From: Coprinopsis marcescibilis
Taxonomy: Eukaryota > Basidiomycota > Agaricomycetes > Agaricales > Psathyrellaceae
Assembly: GCA_004369085.1 (NCBI GenBank)
Contig: ML210175.1
Span: forward strand, 125,128 to 189,127
Direction of reading: 5' to 3'
DNA: 64,000 nucleotides
Of the stretch, positions 36,161 through 47,347 are shown in pieces. The notes beneath the pieces were generated by a model. The model was not told the DNA's origin. It did no database searches and saw only the letters and a program-made list of their open reading frames with translations. Position 1 is the first letter of the stretch, and every line of letters starts with the position of its first letter. The position numbers were made by a program, and so were the translations under genes.

Positions 36161-37070
36161 CTTTCTTGCTCGACCGTGACCGGTTCACAGTTGAGGTAGA
36201 AAGTCAATCAAGGCCAGATAAGTCATTCAGATTTGATCTCAGCCCAATGCTCGCATGGAACCCGTATAGAGCTACGTACGAGCTACACTGGCTCTTCTCT
36301 GAGCAACAATTGCAGCTGGCTGTCTTGTGGGACTAGACACTGAGTCGTAAGGACCGCACTACCAAAGCGGGCCGCGAGGTTCAAAGCGTCCGTACTAGCG
36401 GCTCTGGCGTTAGGAGAGCCGCTAAGAAGGGCCGCCAGTCGTCAGCACTCTACTTATTTTTGGAACCTATGGGCGGGCAGCTCGGCATTTTAAAGCTCCG
36501 ATCACAAGCGCTTATTTGCATCCTCTCGGGCAGGTCGGTATTCAGTCGCTAGACTTTAGTGTTCTAACTCCGTAGTTTAAAAACGGCATAAGTATGAGGC
36601 TCGGTTCAACAGACCCAATTCGTTTGCAAAGCCTGAGCCTGACCTACCTGATCAGATTCGGACTTGCGATTCCATTTCTTCGGAGTCTTTGAAGTCAAAA
36701 GAGTTACCCTATTTGTTAGCAAAGAAAAAACACGTTTTTTGGCACATTATATATCAGCCCTGTGTCACACCAGAGTACTGAGCCAGATGGCTTGTTACTT
36801 GCGTAAGTCGAGTCCGATCCACGTCGGACTTCGGATGCGGTGCGGCAGGTAGCGTTACTCAGCAGCAAACCTGCTTCATCCTACTCTCTGTGTAGTCGTA
36901 TGAGGTCGCCATGGATGGGGAATGTGGAGACGATGCGGGGATGGAGTATCGTGTATGCTTCCTACACCCCCTTCCACCCGTGCCTACTTAAGACAGGTTC
37001 CTGCTAGATGCGCTGACGATTGATCGCAGTGCGTTCAAGTCGGGGGTTGGTCGGGGGCCGAATGTCAAGA
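36161..37070. other. Intergenic between the two exonuclease copies
   Basis: About 900 bases without a supportable gene. It contains a perfect hairpin at 36396-36424, reported separately, in a locally GC-rich patch (36350-36440) within otherwise AT-richer DNA. Confidence 0.45.
36396..36424. repeat. Perfect inverted repeat (10-bp stem, 9-nt loop)
   Basis: TAGCGGCTCT at 36396-36405 is exactly complementary to AGAGCCGCTA at 36415-36424, separated by GGCGTTAGG. It lies in the spacer between the dead and live exonuclease genes. It could be a remnant of a small mobile element or a cruciform site. The sequence is certain; the meaning is not. Confidence 0.6.
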
Positions 37071-38518
37071 CTATTTCACATATTCCTCCAGGACTTGACC
37101 GCGTTTTCCCATCCAGGGCCACCTTTTGTTTTGTTCCACAGTAGTGTTAGGCAGAATAGGGACTCCCCTTCGCCCTAATTCAGCCAGTATCCTGGTGATG
37201 TTCCTAGTGTCCTGCCAACGGTTATCAGGCATCAGCCTCTGATGTATGGATGTCAGCAGCATAAACCACTCACGTCGATTCCACTGTGCTGTCTTCCTTC
37301 GAACATGGGTAAACCAAGCTCTTCCAGCTGAGTCGAAATGTTCAATAAGCGTCTGTTCGTACTCTGAAAATATGCCTTTCAGAAAAGGATAGATGCCGAT
37401 ATATGTAAATCAGGTTACCTTAGAAAGCCTTTTTCCTGCTTTGATATCTCTGTTGATGCTCTGGAGGACCAAGGTTCGAACGTCGCAGACGTTGCCTTTG
37501 AGCCAATGTGGGATTGGGATCTTAAATTTGGTGAGTGTCCGGAAGATTAGTTTCCGGGGAATTCGGCGTATACAAAATGTTACGGCATACCATGGATATG
37601 AAACACTGCTTCACGATGAAGTCGCGAATGTCAAAGGGTCCATCAGTGCACCAACAAAATCTGACCAGGCGTTCGCCGTTTTCATCAATGAGCCCGTTAC
37701 TGGTCAAGAATGATTCAAACTGCTCGACGACCTCGGGAAACGTGGGCGCTGAATCAACCTGCTCCTATTGGGAGGTCAGTAGGTATGACGGGCAAGATAA
37801 TAAACGCATTGACCTGAGAAATCCCAGTCAGTTCCACACAGAAGTCGGACAACGTTGGCCGCCATGTCGGGCGCACGAAACTCCGGAATTCGTCGACGAC
37901 TTCAAGTTGGCTCGCCCTCATGTCCACATCCTTATCCTGCCACGCCATTAAACAAACTGGAAATTCCTGAAATCGACATGAAACCCCTGTATGGTCGCAC
38001 TTGTTATCTGTGCTACTCACAATTATTTCATTGGGGAAATCAAAGTCACTGCCACGATTGCAGGTTCCTTCGATGTCCAGCACAAGGAAGACGTCGAAAA
38101 GTTGTTTGGCTTTCACTGCTGGGATGACGCGGGCAGCAGCAGCAAGAGCGGCCTGCCTCTTGCGAATATGGCGGGGAGGTCTAGGGTGGCGCATGTCTTC
38201 ATCCGAAGGTGGGTCCTCTGTTTCATGTAGTAGGGAGTTTTGAGTGCTATTTGTATGCTGAACTGCCGAGGGGCGGTTGCGATTTTGATGGTGTTTGAAC
38301 CACAGATGATATCCCCAAAAGCCGGGGGAGGGTCCGGTGTGACGGGCAGATGCTGATATTGAAGGCTTTTCATGTCTCCGGCTGGAGCGCTTGACACCAC
38401 CGCAGCATATTATCCACCAGAACAAAGTTGCAGCGACGACGATCACAGGTAACCAGGAGTGCTTAACAGTCAATTTTATCAACTCTTGGTCCCAAGTAAC
38501 AGTTGTAAGAGACAACAT
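37071..38518 (-). CDS. Membrane-anchored ERI1-type DEDDh 3'-5' exonuclease
   Basis: ERI1-type enzymes trim RNA 3' ends (small RNAs, 5.8S rRNA, histone mRNA in other organisms). The start ATG 38518 opens MLSLTTVTWDQELIKL, then a hydrophobic helix (SWLPVIVVAATLFWWIICCGG), so it is likely tethered to a membrane. A basic linker leads to the nuclease: DVFLVLDIEGTC (first D and E), SDFDFPNEIIV, EFPVCLMAWQDKD, VVDEFRSFVRPTWRPTLSDF, RFCWCTDGPFDIRDF (middle Asp), and HSGID joined by an intron to DTRNITRILAELGRRGVPIL (last His and Asp). All catalytic positions are present. It ends WPWMGKRGQVLEEYVK, stop 37071-37073. Membrane anchoring is unusual for this family and is inferred from the helix. An upstream in-frame ATG at 38578 is possible. 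Confidence 0.82.
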
Positions 38519-39303
38519 GAGTGACCTAAAGAGCAGGGAAAGGTTAGCAAAATAGTACGTACATCGGCTAAAGTACAAATGTACTCACTTGGACCTTGAT
38601 GATCAAGGCCAGAGACAAAAGCAATAGGGGTTAATCATCATCAATCTAAGTTTATGAGTGACTCGTGACTAATAAACGGGCGCTCCCGACACCCACATAA
38701 CTTGTGCCTGCAAATGTCGAGTCTTCTTATTCGGTGTAAAGCGTGAATAGGAATAGGTTGGCCAGGATTGCCTTGTGCGATTCCACTGGGGTTTAATCCA
38801 ATTTTCAATAGGCGTAAGGCCAATAGCAAGACGAATTGCTAGGTGAGTGGTTTTCTAGGGTTTCTCTTCTTTCGCTCACACATGACATGAACTTATATTT
38901 GCAAGTTATGGATCGGAGGTTCCGGGAGCGGTATTCGAATATCCATTTAGCTCACTTTCGTTTCATGATCATCAATCCCATGGTAAAAACCCTCACTTAT
39001 GTACAATACCGCATACAGGGTTAACGGGAGCCGAGACAGTGCAGGAATCTCATAGGTACCACACCGAACAACCAGAAAATAAGCACCGAGCTGATATTTC
39101 GAAGGTCAACGTTCAGAGTAGAAGTTACAATTCAAGTCCAAAGTGCTGAGTTGGCACGTGAGCATAATTTAGACCACCAGATTTCAAAAATTCAAAAAGC
39201 GATGATTGCCGGAATTACCGGCATTGATTGAGTCCATGCTATATTTTTGTACTCACTCTTGATCCCGTCCAAACAATTGCCTCTCCAGACTCCAGGATTC
39301 ATT
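38519..39303. promoter_or_regulatory. Divergent intergenic region
   Basis: About 785 bases between the exonuclease gene (-) and CMS1 (+). No gene recognised. Presumed promoters. Confidence 0.4.
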
Positions 39304-40416
39304 ATGCGGAAAGGTGACGACCTCGACGACGACTTTGTGGTTGACGAACTCGTGGCATTATCTGAGGACGAAGGTTCTCCGGAACTGGACGATGAGTTCG
39401 TCGCGGACGAACCAGTCGAAGAGGGTAGTAATGCTGAAGACGGTGCCACTGTTCAGAACGTGTCTACAGATCCTAAAAACTCAAAAAAACGGAAGAGAAG
39501 AGAGAAGGAGAAGGAGAGAAAGGTGTGTCCTCATATCCTCATATCCCGCCCTTTGTTGCTAACCCGAAGTGAATCAAGTAGAAACGGAAACTTGCCCAAA
39601 TCGTGGAGGCTCAACCTCAAGGCTCAATCGCAATGCAATCACCGGAGTCGCTATCCGATTATCTCGCTTCTATGCAAAAGAAAACATTCAAAGACATCTC
39701 GGAGATTGAGCTCGACGACTTGCGGATACCTGGTAAAATTTCCGAAACCTTCTTGCACGAGCCAACTGAATAATGCCAGTCAATAGCTTCAGCCATAGTG
39801 GATACGACGCTATGGACTGGTCCCCGAACACTGGACCAATTGGTTGAATTTATCGGCAAAGGTTAGTTAATTGAGTTGAATGAGCTAGATTTAAGCTTGA
39901 ATACCTTTCACAGTACTTCCAACCTTAAGAACAAGGCTCCTGCAAAGACCCAAGTCGACCGGTGCACCGACGCTCATCTATGTGACCTCATCCGCCCTTC
40001 GGGTCATCGATGTTACTCGTATCCTAAAGGACGACAAGACTCTAAGAGGGGAGAAGGGCGGTGAAGTTGCGAAACTCTTTGCCAGGCACATAAAGCTCGC
40101 GGAACACGAGACGTATCTGAGCAGAACGCGAGTCACTGCAGCCCCGGGAACACCTGGACGGATAGGAAAGCTGTTGTGCGAGACAGGTGTGTGCCACCAT
40201 GTAACTCTGTCCCCTCATTCTGACCACACCATTACAGAATCTTTATCTGTCTCCCAACTATCCCATATAATTCTCGACGTCACTTTCCGTGATAGCAAGA
40301 AGCGGAATCTACTGGACATACCAGAAATTCGAGACGAGGTGTTCAAAACTGTACTTGGTGCACCGAAGATGCTCAAGTCCATCAAGGAAGGGAAGACGAA
40401 AGTTGTTCTGTTTTGA
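39304..40416 (+). CDS. CMS1: CMS1-like ribosomal small-subunit biogenesis protein
   Basis: CMS1 is a nucleolar protein associated with the early small-subunit processome. The N-terminus is very acidic (MRKGDDLDDDFVVDELVAL), followed by a Lys/Arg patch (KKRKRREKEKERK). After introns come ISEIELDDLRIP and VDTTLWTGPRTLDQLVEFI. Then follow ALRVIDVTRILKD, EVAKLFARHIKLAEHETYL and VTAAPGTPGRIGKLL, the family's helicase-like remnant block. It ends HIILDVTFRDSKKRNLLDIP and KSIKEGKTKVVLF at stop 40416. The translation keeps no Walker A motif, in line with the family. The start is the ATG before the acidic block. Confidence 0.85.
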
Positions 40417-40472
40417 TTATGACAATGATTATGGGTCCGTTTATGAATATAAATATGGCCAGAACGAGAAAT

Positions 40473-40938
40473 TTAGAATCCCTTGGGATTTGTCCGCAGC
40501 GTTAACTTGAACGAGTTGTCAGTCGCTGCATGATTCCATAACCCAAACCGACGTACTCTCGTGAACTTTGGCACTTTGTGAATACCTTTGCGATAGCCTT
40601 TAGCTGTTGGGCTGAAGATGGTGTATTTGTCCTTAGCTGGCATTTCGTGTTCCTTCGGGAGTTCCAGTGCGCGGGTCTACGAGAGTGAGGACATATACTT
40701 GCAAATGAAATGAACACATACCAAGGCTCCGCATTGAACACCACTAACCCTCACTGCTTCAATGACAGAATCCACTTTCTTGAGCCGCGCTCGCTGGTTG
40801 GCTTTACGCGTCACAGAGAGTTTCCAAGGCGTCTTCCTAAGTCAAGGGTTAGGAATCTTAAGTGGCCGATAGTCCAAAAATCCGTCACCATAGCAGACCC
40901 GAAGCGGTGACGCTCGTCGGTCGGAATGCACCGAACAT
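40473..40938 (-). CDS. MRPL31: Mitochondrial large-ribosomal-subunit protein mL60
   Basis: Four small exons encode 105 residues, found only by joining frames. Exon 1 (ATG 40936-40938) reads [17 protein letters not shown]. The intron GTGACG...TTAG leads to [20 protein letters not shown] and [18 protein letters not shown]. The intron GTATGT...GTAG leads to [20 protein letters not shown] and [20 protein letters not shown]. The last intron (GTACGT...CAAG) gives [10 protein letters not shown] and TAA 40473-40475. This is the fungal mL60/MRPL31 pattern from end to end. It sits 57 bases from the convergent CMS1 stop and shares a 163-base divergent promoter with SF3A1. Confidence 0.92.
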
Positions 40939-41101
40939 AGGTGCTCGTTGGTCGGAGTGGTGGAGGGAAACAAGGTTAGTGGCAAGGCGACTTGCCTGGT
41001 CACGGAAATATTTACCGTGGGAACATGTTCTAGCAATCCCGTCCCAATTCATTCGCGTCTGTTCGCTGTCTTCAACGACGACGACGACGACTACACCGAC
41101 A

Positions 41102-43708
41102 ATGGCATCTGCTGGGCTCCAAACACCCCCAAACGGACATGCAATCAACGACCAAGCAGACCATGATATTGAGATTGTGAAGGAGGGCTCTTTGAGGTTC
41201 TCCACAGGTCTGATTCTACCCCCTCCGGAGATAAAATGTACGTATCTAACTGAACAACGAACTAGGGCATGGTTATTGACGTTCTACGTAGCTGTTATCG
41301 ACAGAACAGCAACCTTTGTTGCGCGGTCGGCGAATCCACCACAATTCGAGGAAAAAATCCGAGAAGGACAGCGAAACGATCCCAAGTTCTCTTTCCTCAA
41401 CCCCCAAGACCCATACCATGCTTACTATCGACACAAATTGGACCGAGTGGCAGCGGGGGAGACAGAGGATGAGAACGCAGCGAAGCCTAATGCTGAGGGT
41501 CAAACTGAACAGGAGGCGGAACCAGCGGACATTGGTGTAGAGCCGCCGGCGCCAGAATTCATGTTGGACCTGCCAAACATTAGTGGTATCGACCTGTGAG
41601 TCGAGCTCAACCTCTCATTTTTGAACATCACTCAAAAAAAAGATCTTGCAGAGACACCATGAAGCTCACCGCTTTGTTTACTGCGCGACGTGGAAGGGGG
41701 TTCCTTGCCGCGCTCTCCGAGAGGGAAGGTCGCAATTATCAGTTCGACTTCCTTCGTCCAACGCACTCGCTATTCAGTTGTTTCAATCGCCTTGTGGAAC
41801 AATATACGAAAGTACTTTACCCAGATAAAGAGAGAGTAGCCCAAATTAGAGAACGCACGAAGGAGGGTGCACGGTGGGCATTGTTGGAACAGTCGCGTAA
41901 GTATGCTAAATGGGAAAAGAATCGACGAGAGAAGCAGAGGAGGCTTCAGGATGACCAAGAGGCAGAGCGAAGTACGTCCCATTCGTTTTACTCAGTCCTC
42001 CGTATTGACCTGTTGCCCCTAGTTGCATTTGCCGAAATCGATTGGCACGACTATGCCATTGTCCAGACCATCGAGTTTACCACGGCCGATGCCAATTCTG
42101 AACTCCCACCACCAATGAGCGTGCAAGAAGTTGAAAGTATGACCCTAGCACAGAAGAGAATGGCAGCCATGATCATGGAGAACACCGCTGAGGATATTGA
42201 AGCCCATAAGGCCCGTCAAGCAGCTGCTGAGGCCGAAGCGGCTAAGGCAGTCGGTTCCGCTGGTGTTGCCAACCAAGACGATGATGGGGACGCTGCCATG
42301 GAGGAAAGCGATGATGAAGACGAGGCTGCAAAGCAGAAACAGGACGAGGAAAACCGACAGCGCGAATTCGCCCGTGCCCAAGCTATGCAGGCTATGCCAT
42401 CCACTGGAGGACCTATGAAGATTCGTACGGATTATGTGCCCAAACGTGCGTGTGTCCAGTATCCTACCTATCGGACTTTTCGAATGACATTACGCTCCTA
42501 GTCGGCGCCAAGAACGCCAAATCCGCCACGACAACGTGTTCGATCTGTGGTCAACAAATTCCTGTGGACGAACTGCAGGAGCACATGCGGATCGAATTGC
42601 TCGACCCCAGATGGAAAGAGCAACGAGACGCATTGGAGGCCCGAAAGGCGCAGGCTTCAGAGTTGCAACGTGGCGCAAATGTTGTCTCCTCGCTCAAGAA
42701 CCTGGCGCGTACTCGTGTCGATATCTTTGGAAGTGAAACAGACGAAGAGCGGAGGAAGCGAGAAGAGGAAGAAGAGCGACTGCGGCGGAAGGAACGAGAG
42801 AAAAACGTTTGGGATGGTCACACTGCTTCCAAAGCAAACACCCTCGACAAGTTCTCGACCAATGTCAATTTCGACGAACAAATTGCAGCTATCCATCGCG
42901 CCCATGGTCTTGGACCGTAAGTCCAGGTTTCGTTATATTTAACTCAATTAATGCTGAACGGATGGGTTTTTAGCCAAGACGCGAATGCCATGGGTCCAGG
43001 AATTGGCCCTGTGGCTGTTCCATTAACAAATTCATCTAATGCCTCGCTAGCCGCCCCTCCTCAGCCTGGTACTTCCGGTGCCTTTGCCGCTGCGACCGTG
43101 TCCTCTGGACCGCAACCTGCGTCTGCATACAACCCGCCACCTGTCATGCTCCCACCCCTGCGCTACCAAGGGTTGCCGCCTACACCTCAACCGTTTGGAT
43201 ACCAGCCGTCTGCCGCTGGGTTTGGTGGCCCTCAAACAGGCACCGTTCGTTCGGCGGAAGAGATGGAAGCAGGCGACATGCCTCCAGCCAAACGGCAGAG
43301 AGTTGCTCGACTTCCAGGAGGTGCCTTGTATCCCGAAGAGGATTGGATTAACATGCACCCAGTGAGCTTCTGCCCTCCCCTCTTTGTATCACCGACACCC
43401 AACTGACACACCTTTTCCAGCATCCGATTTCATTGAAGGTCCAATTACCCAACGAACCTTCGAAACCAGAGTGGAAGTTTGACGGCTCTACGATCTCGAT
43501 CCCTGACTTGCCATTGAACTTGCTTGTTTCGACCCTGCGCGATCGGATTATTGCGCATGTTGGAAGCACTGGTGTGGCATTTTCAAAGTTGCGGCTGTCA
43601 TTTAATGGCAAGGTGCTCACCAACCAGACTACGATCGCATCATATAACCTCGAGGACGAGGATATGGTTACGCTGAGTATCAACATGAAGGACTCGAAAA
43701 AGAAGTAG
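41102..43708 (+). CDS. SF3A1: Splicing factor 3a subunit 1 (SF3A1/Prp21)
   Basis: SF3A1 is a U2 snRNP subunit needed for prespliceosome assembly. The chosen start is ATG 41102 (MASAGLQTPPNGHAINDQAD). SURP module 1 reads IDRTATFVARSANPPQFEEK with FLNPQDPYHAYYRHKL. SURP 2 is LTALFTARRGRGFLAALSER and YQFDFLRPTHSLFSCFNRLV. A region rich in Glu/Lys and Ala follows (DDDGDAAMEESDDEDEAAKQ). Next come TTCSICGQQIPVDELQEHMR, a Pro-rich segment, and NMHPHPISLKVQLP at the start of the ubiquitin-like C-terminal domain (LRDRIIAHVGSTGVAFSKLR, LSFNGKVLTNQTTIASYNLE). Stop 43706-43708. Complete by domain content. Confidence 0.94.
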
Positions 43709-44636
43709 AAGCGCCTTGCATGTACGCGCATCTTATGTCAGGGTCCTCGAATCTCATGTATATTGCTTCTGATATGATCTTTTCGAGAATCTTTCTCTGG
43801 TGGAATAGGTCCGTTGCCTCGTTCAAGGATCGACAAAGTCACAAATGTGTCGCCGCTGTGAGTTTTCGGTTCGTAGGTGGAATAAGCTTTGGATTGAGTG
43901 AAACCTGTCTCTCAAAAGTTGGTGGATTTGACGTGTGTATCTATGTTATCCACTGATACAGTGTAGGCATATGCGTATATGATGGCGTAATAACTTGAAG
44001 TATAGTATTAGCTACTGTATAAGTGTGACTGATAATAGTCGAAAATGTCTGTGTAGTTCGCCTAATGATGAGGAAGTCGACCCGAGAGTGAAGGATGTGG
44101 TATTCGGACCAAGAATGTTCGAATGGGTCTATACTGTAGAAGGCGAAATAATGAAGGAAAGGGCTAGTGTATGTATGGTACAAATGTTTCAACAAAAGTT
44201 GGTGAACCGAGAATATGCTGAGTGACTGATGAATAAATAACGAAAACGAGGCGGCCGTGACAGTGACAGATGGATAGATACATAATGTTACAACAAAGCT
44301 GTTGGAGACGGAAGACGTGGCGTTGGAGGCGAAAGACAAGGGGAGAGGTAAATGGGGTGTATAAAATTTTCTCTCTCCAAGGTGGAAGCGTCGTCCGTGT
44401 TACGAGGAGGTCAATCGTGGTGGCACAAAGGCATGAAAAGATGCCCAATGCGCGCGAATGAGCCACACGAATATGGCGCATCCATGGCCATATCAATAGT
44501 TGCATTCGAGGTCAAATGGGCAGAAAGCGAATGCCGTGATAGTCGGTCGGGTTCCATGGTTTAATTTTGGAGAAACACATATCGGAAACGTAGCAGGATA
44601 CCGCGCGCATACTAGAGTCGCTTTTAGCCGTTGTGC
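43709..44636. other. Intergenic between convergent genes
   Basis: About 930 bases, AT-richer than its surroundings. There are frames on both strands up to 132 codons (minus 43941-44339) but no recognisable protein. Probably long 3' flanks. Confidence 0.45.
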
Positions 44637-45458
44637 TTACATCGAATGCAAGTCCACGAAGTAACTGCCCGACGACGCAGGGGGAAGCCCGCTAATCGTG
44701 TTGGCGATCTGTGAGCCGGATCGCGTAGAAGGGCCAAGACGACTGCCAGGAGTAGTCCGACCACACGCCGACCTCCGCCAGTGCTGCCTTTGAATCGCTG
44801 AGAGGCCTGGTGGAGTGGATGGGCCGTTGATAGATAAGGATTTTGTGCTGTGGATTAGATCGGAAATCCCTGGGCTGTGGGGCCCCGGATGGTATTCGAG
44901 CCCGAATCCTTGGGCGCCAGTAGCAGTACTGGGTCTCAACGGAGGCGTCGAGGGCTGGCGATAACTTGTAGAGGCAGGATAAGGTGGTGCAGTACACGGT
45001 GCACTGTTTAAAAGTCCAGAAGGGGGATTTGACCTCGCCCCAAGTGGCACTGTGTCCTGCAGCCACATCTCGTCCTCCTCGCTGGGTAGATGAGGGACAT
45101 CGTCGCGATGAAACCTATTTGCATGCAGATATGGTGAGTGCAGCAGTGACGGCGGTATTGGGATTTCTGGAGGGTTTATTGGAAGTCGCAAAGAATTCCG
45201 CCGTTGTTTCTGGCTCTGGGTGTGGTCGAAGAGGGGCGAAGGGGGAGGCAAACTTGAACTCGATGGCGAGGAGGTGGTCTTGGATTGTCGCTGGGTCATG
45301 CCTTGATTCACCGGCAACGGTGTCGAGGACATTACATGAATGTCTTCTGTGTACTTTGTCAACAGAGGGAGCCCGTTGTCAACGACAGATAAGCTCTGGA
45401 CCGGGCGATTGAACGGGGTGACGGTGAAAGGGAAAGTGCCAGACTCAAAGGGTTCCAA
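44637..45458 (-). CDS. Uncharacterised disordered Ser/Pro-rich protein
   Basis: An intronless frame of 273 residues. It is low in complexity throughout: TSSPSSSSLPPPSPLFDHTQ, INPPEIPIPPSLLHSPYLH, and many SP/TP sites (STPPLRPSTATG, GPSTPPGLS) that would suit proline-directed kinases. A charged island HLPSEEDEMWLQDTVPLGAR may be a short functional motif. No domain recognised. An internal ATG (MSSTPLPVNQG) is an alternative start. A Ser/Pro-rich frame this long in one piece supports it being real. Function unknown. Confidence 0.55.
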   Translation of the reverse strand: MEPFESGTFPFTVTPFNRPVQSLSVVDNGLPLLTKYTEDIHVMSSTPLPVNQGMTQRQSKTTSSPSSSSLPPPSPLFDHTQSQKQRRNSLRLPINPPEIPIPPSLLHSPYLHANRFHRDDVPHLPSEEDEMWLQDTVPLGARSNPPSGLLNSAPCTAPPYPASTSYRQPSTPPLRPSTATGAQGFGLEYHPGPHSPGISDLIHSTKSLSINGPSTPPGLSAIQRQHWRRSACGRTTPGSRLGPSTRSGSQIANTISGLPPASSGSYFVDLHSM

Positions 45459-45779
45459 ATTCTATAAATGCATCGCGTGTACATTCCTGTGTCAGAATTG
45501 TCTTCTCGGTAGTCACAGTCCGAATCAAGCTAGTCAGTCCATTAATCCAATTGTATATTGGAATAAGCTTTCCTAGTCCGAGATGTCTCACGGAGGCAAC
45601 TGCGCCCCGGAGATTTGAACTGACATGTCTAGTGTCGGAAACGACGGGATCCAATGATGGAGATACATATGAAATACATGTTACATGCTACAGCTGTGTA
45701 GTAAATAGAAGCATCCATTATATGATACAAAGTCAATGATAATACACACAGATATACAATCACGAACCAGTGCCAGGCA
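45459..45779. other. Intergenic
   Basis: About 320 bases between two minus-strand genes. Nothing recognised. Confidence 0.4.
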
Positions 45780-47057
45780 TTAGACTACCCGGCGGCAGAT
45801 AATTGCAAACAGCAATACCAGTAAAATCATGATAGCCGTATCCAGCAGCACCGGCGGTTTTTGGCTGCTAGTACTCCCTTGAGCTGCTGTTCCAGCTCTA
45901 AACTCGACGCCCGGAGTCGTTGGAGTGGGTGGGTGTACCACGAGGGTATTGCGGGTTTCGGCGCCCGAAGCTGTTGCCCGGGTGGATGAATCGATATTAT
46001 TGGCCGAGGAAGGGACTGAGTTTCGATCGTGGGCGGCTGATTGGGGTATACTGTCTAAGACATGCGTCGATGGTGGTGTCTGGATGGGTGATGGATCGGA
46101 AGGAACGACCTGCTGCGGTTCCTGAGGAGGAGTGGAAGCTGATGTTGGAGTGGGATGATTATCTCTCGTAGAATTTGAACTTGGGTCAGGTAGAATTTCC
46201 ACATTGGATAGCTTGCAGTGCGGACATGTCCACTCCCTTGAGCTATTTATAACTTCCATGAGAAGCTGCACCTGCGTTTAGGCAAATAGACTTACAGCGT
46301 TGCGAGGCGTTTTCGCTCAGTGGTATGAGATTCAATAGAGCCTACACCAACTGCAGCCTGTCCTCTAAGAGGGAAGAATCCTTGCAATCCAATAATAGCT
46401 GGGAGCGAAGCAAGTTTGTATACCGTATGTCTTGAACGGGAGGAATGAAACGTACCTGTGCGAACTCCCCATGCAGGTTGCCAGAGTTCCTCATGGTCTG
46501 AAGGCCACTGTCAATGCCGGAAATTATTTGTCAATCCAAGCAACTCACAGTTGGTAAAGCTTATACAGATCTAATGCAGGCTGAGTACACACGAATTGGC
46601 TAAATGACCACGAGACACACCTTGACGTTGAGTTCGAATCGACCATTAGGGGTTAGCATCATGATAGATGGTGGTCGGAATGGATATTCTGCGGGTAAAA
46701 GGATTCTGAAGTGATATATACCACCTTCAAAATCTGTCCCCGGAGAACCTCGTATAGTGCAATGCCATTCCTATGGGCACAATAAGGACCTTTGTGTTTC
46801 TGAGAGATGGGCACCACCCACAAATATGTCATCCTAGCCCGTACAGGACACTGGTCAGAGTAACGTAGCGAGCAGATAGAAAGAGACTACCTCCAACGGT
46901 GCGGCATGATAATCGGTCGAAGGGTCGTTCGCAAGCTCTCTAGCTTCCTGCATGATGCGCTTGACGGCTAAAAGTGTGGGGTCGAGAATTAATTGACGGC
47001 TATTGGGCGACGAGACAACTAACCGGAATTGTTCTTGTTCAACGAGTTTAGCGACAT
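45780..47057 (-). CDS. UBC6: Tail-anchored ubiquitin-conjugating enzyme UBC6 (UBE2J type)
   Basis: UBC6 is the ER-membrane E2 of ER-associated degradation. ATG 47057 opens MSLNSLNKNNS, joined to VKRIMQEARELANDPSTDYH. The UBC fold includes GGIYHFRILLPAEYPFRPPS and MMLTPNGRFELNVK. A split region then gives ICISFTNYHEELWQPAWGVR with the catalytic cysteine (ICIS), joined by an unusually small exon. IIGLQGFFPLRGQAAVGVGS follows, then a Ser/Thr/Pro-rich linker and a C-terminal tail anchor (VLLDTAIMILLVLLFAIICR) ending at stop 45780-45782. Architecture and length match the family. Confidence 0.92.
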
Positions 47058-47347
47058 GTTGGACCTCGGTTTACAGACGGGAACTGTTTCCGAGGTGGAG
47101 AGTTATATGGAGAGGAGAGTAGCAGTAGATAATGATGCTGACTCTGTAGTCGCCGACCAATGATGGCGACGTGGTTAGATGCCTCGATGTCAGGTGACCA
47201 GGTCACGCATTGCTTCCGCTTCGGTCCGTTATGATCCGTGCAGCTCGCCTTTATTGGGCGCAACGGCAAAAAACCTCGAGCTCGTCGTCAACCAGCGTCA
47301 GCAGCACATACTCCAGTGACACGGCCGAGAGCCACAGGGCCCCTACA

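Noticed and set aside
36350..36450. tRNA- or structured-RNA-like GC-rich patch
   Set aside because: Only a single hairpin can be drawn; there is no cloverleaf, T-loop consensus or A/B box pair.
43941..44339. 132-codon minus frame, Ser/Thr/Tyr-rich
   Set aside because: AT-rich 3' flank between convergent genes; composition explains the open frame.
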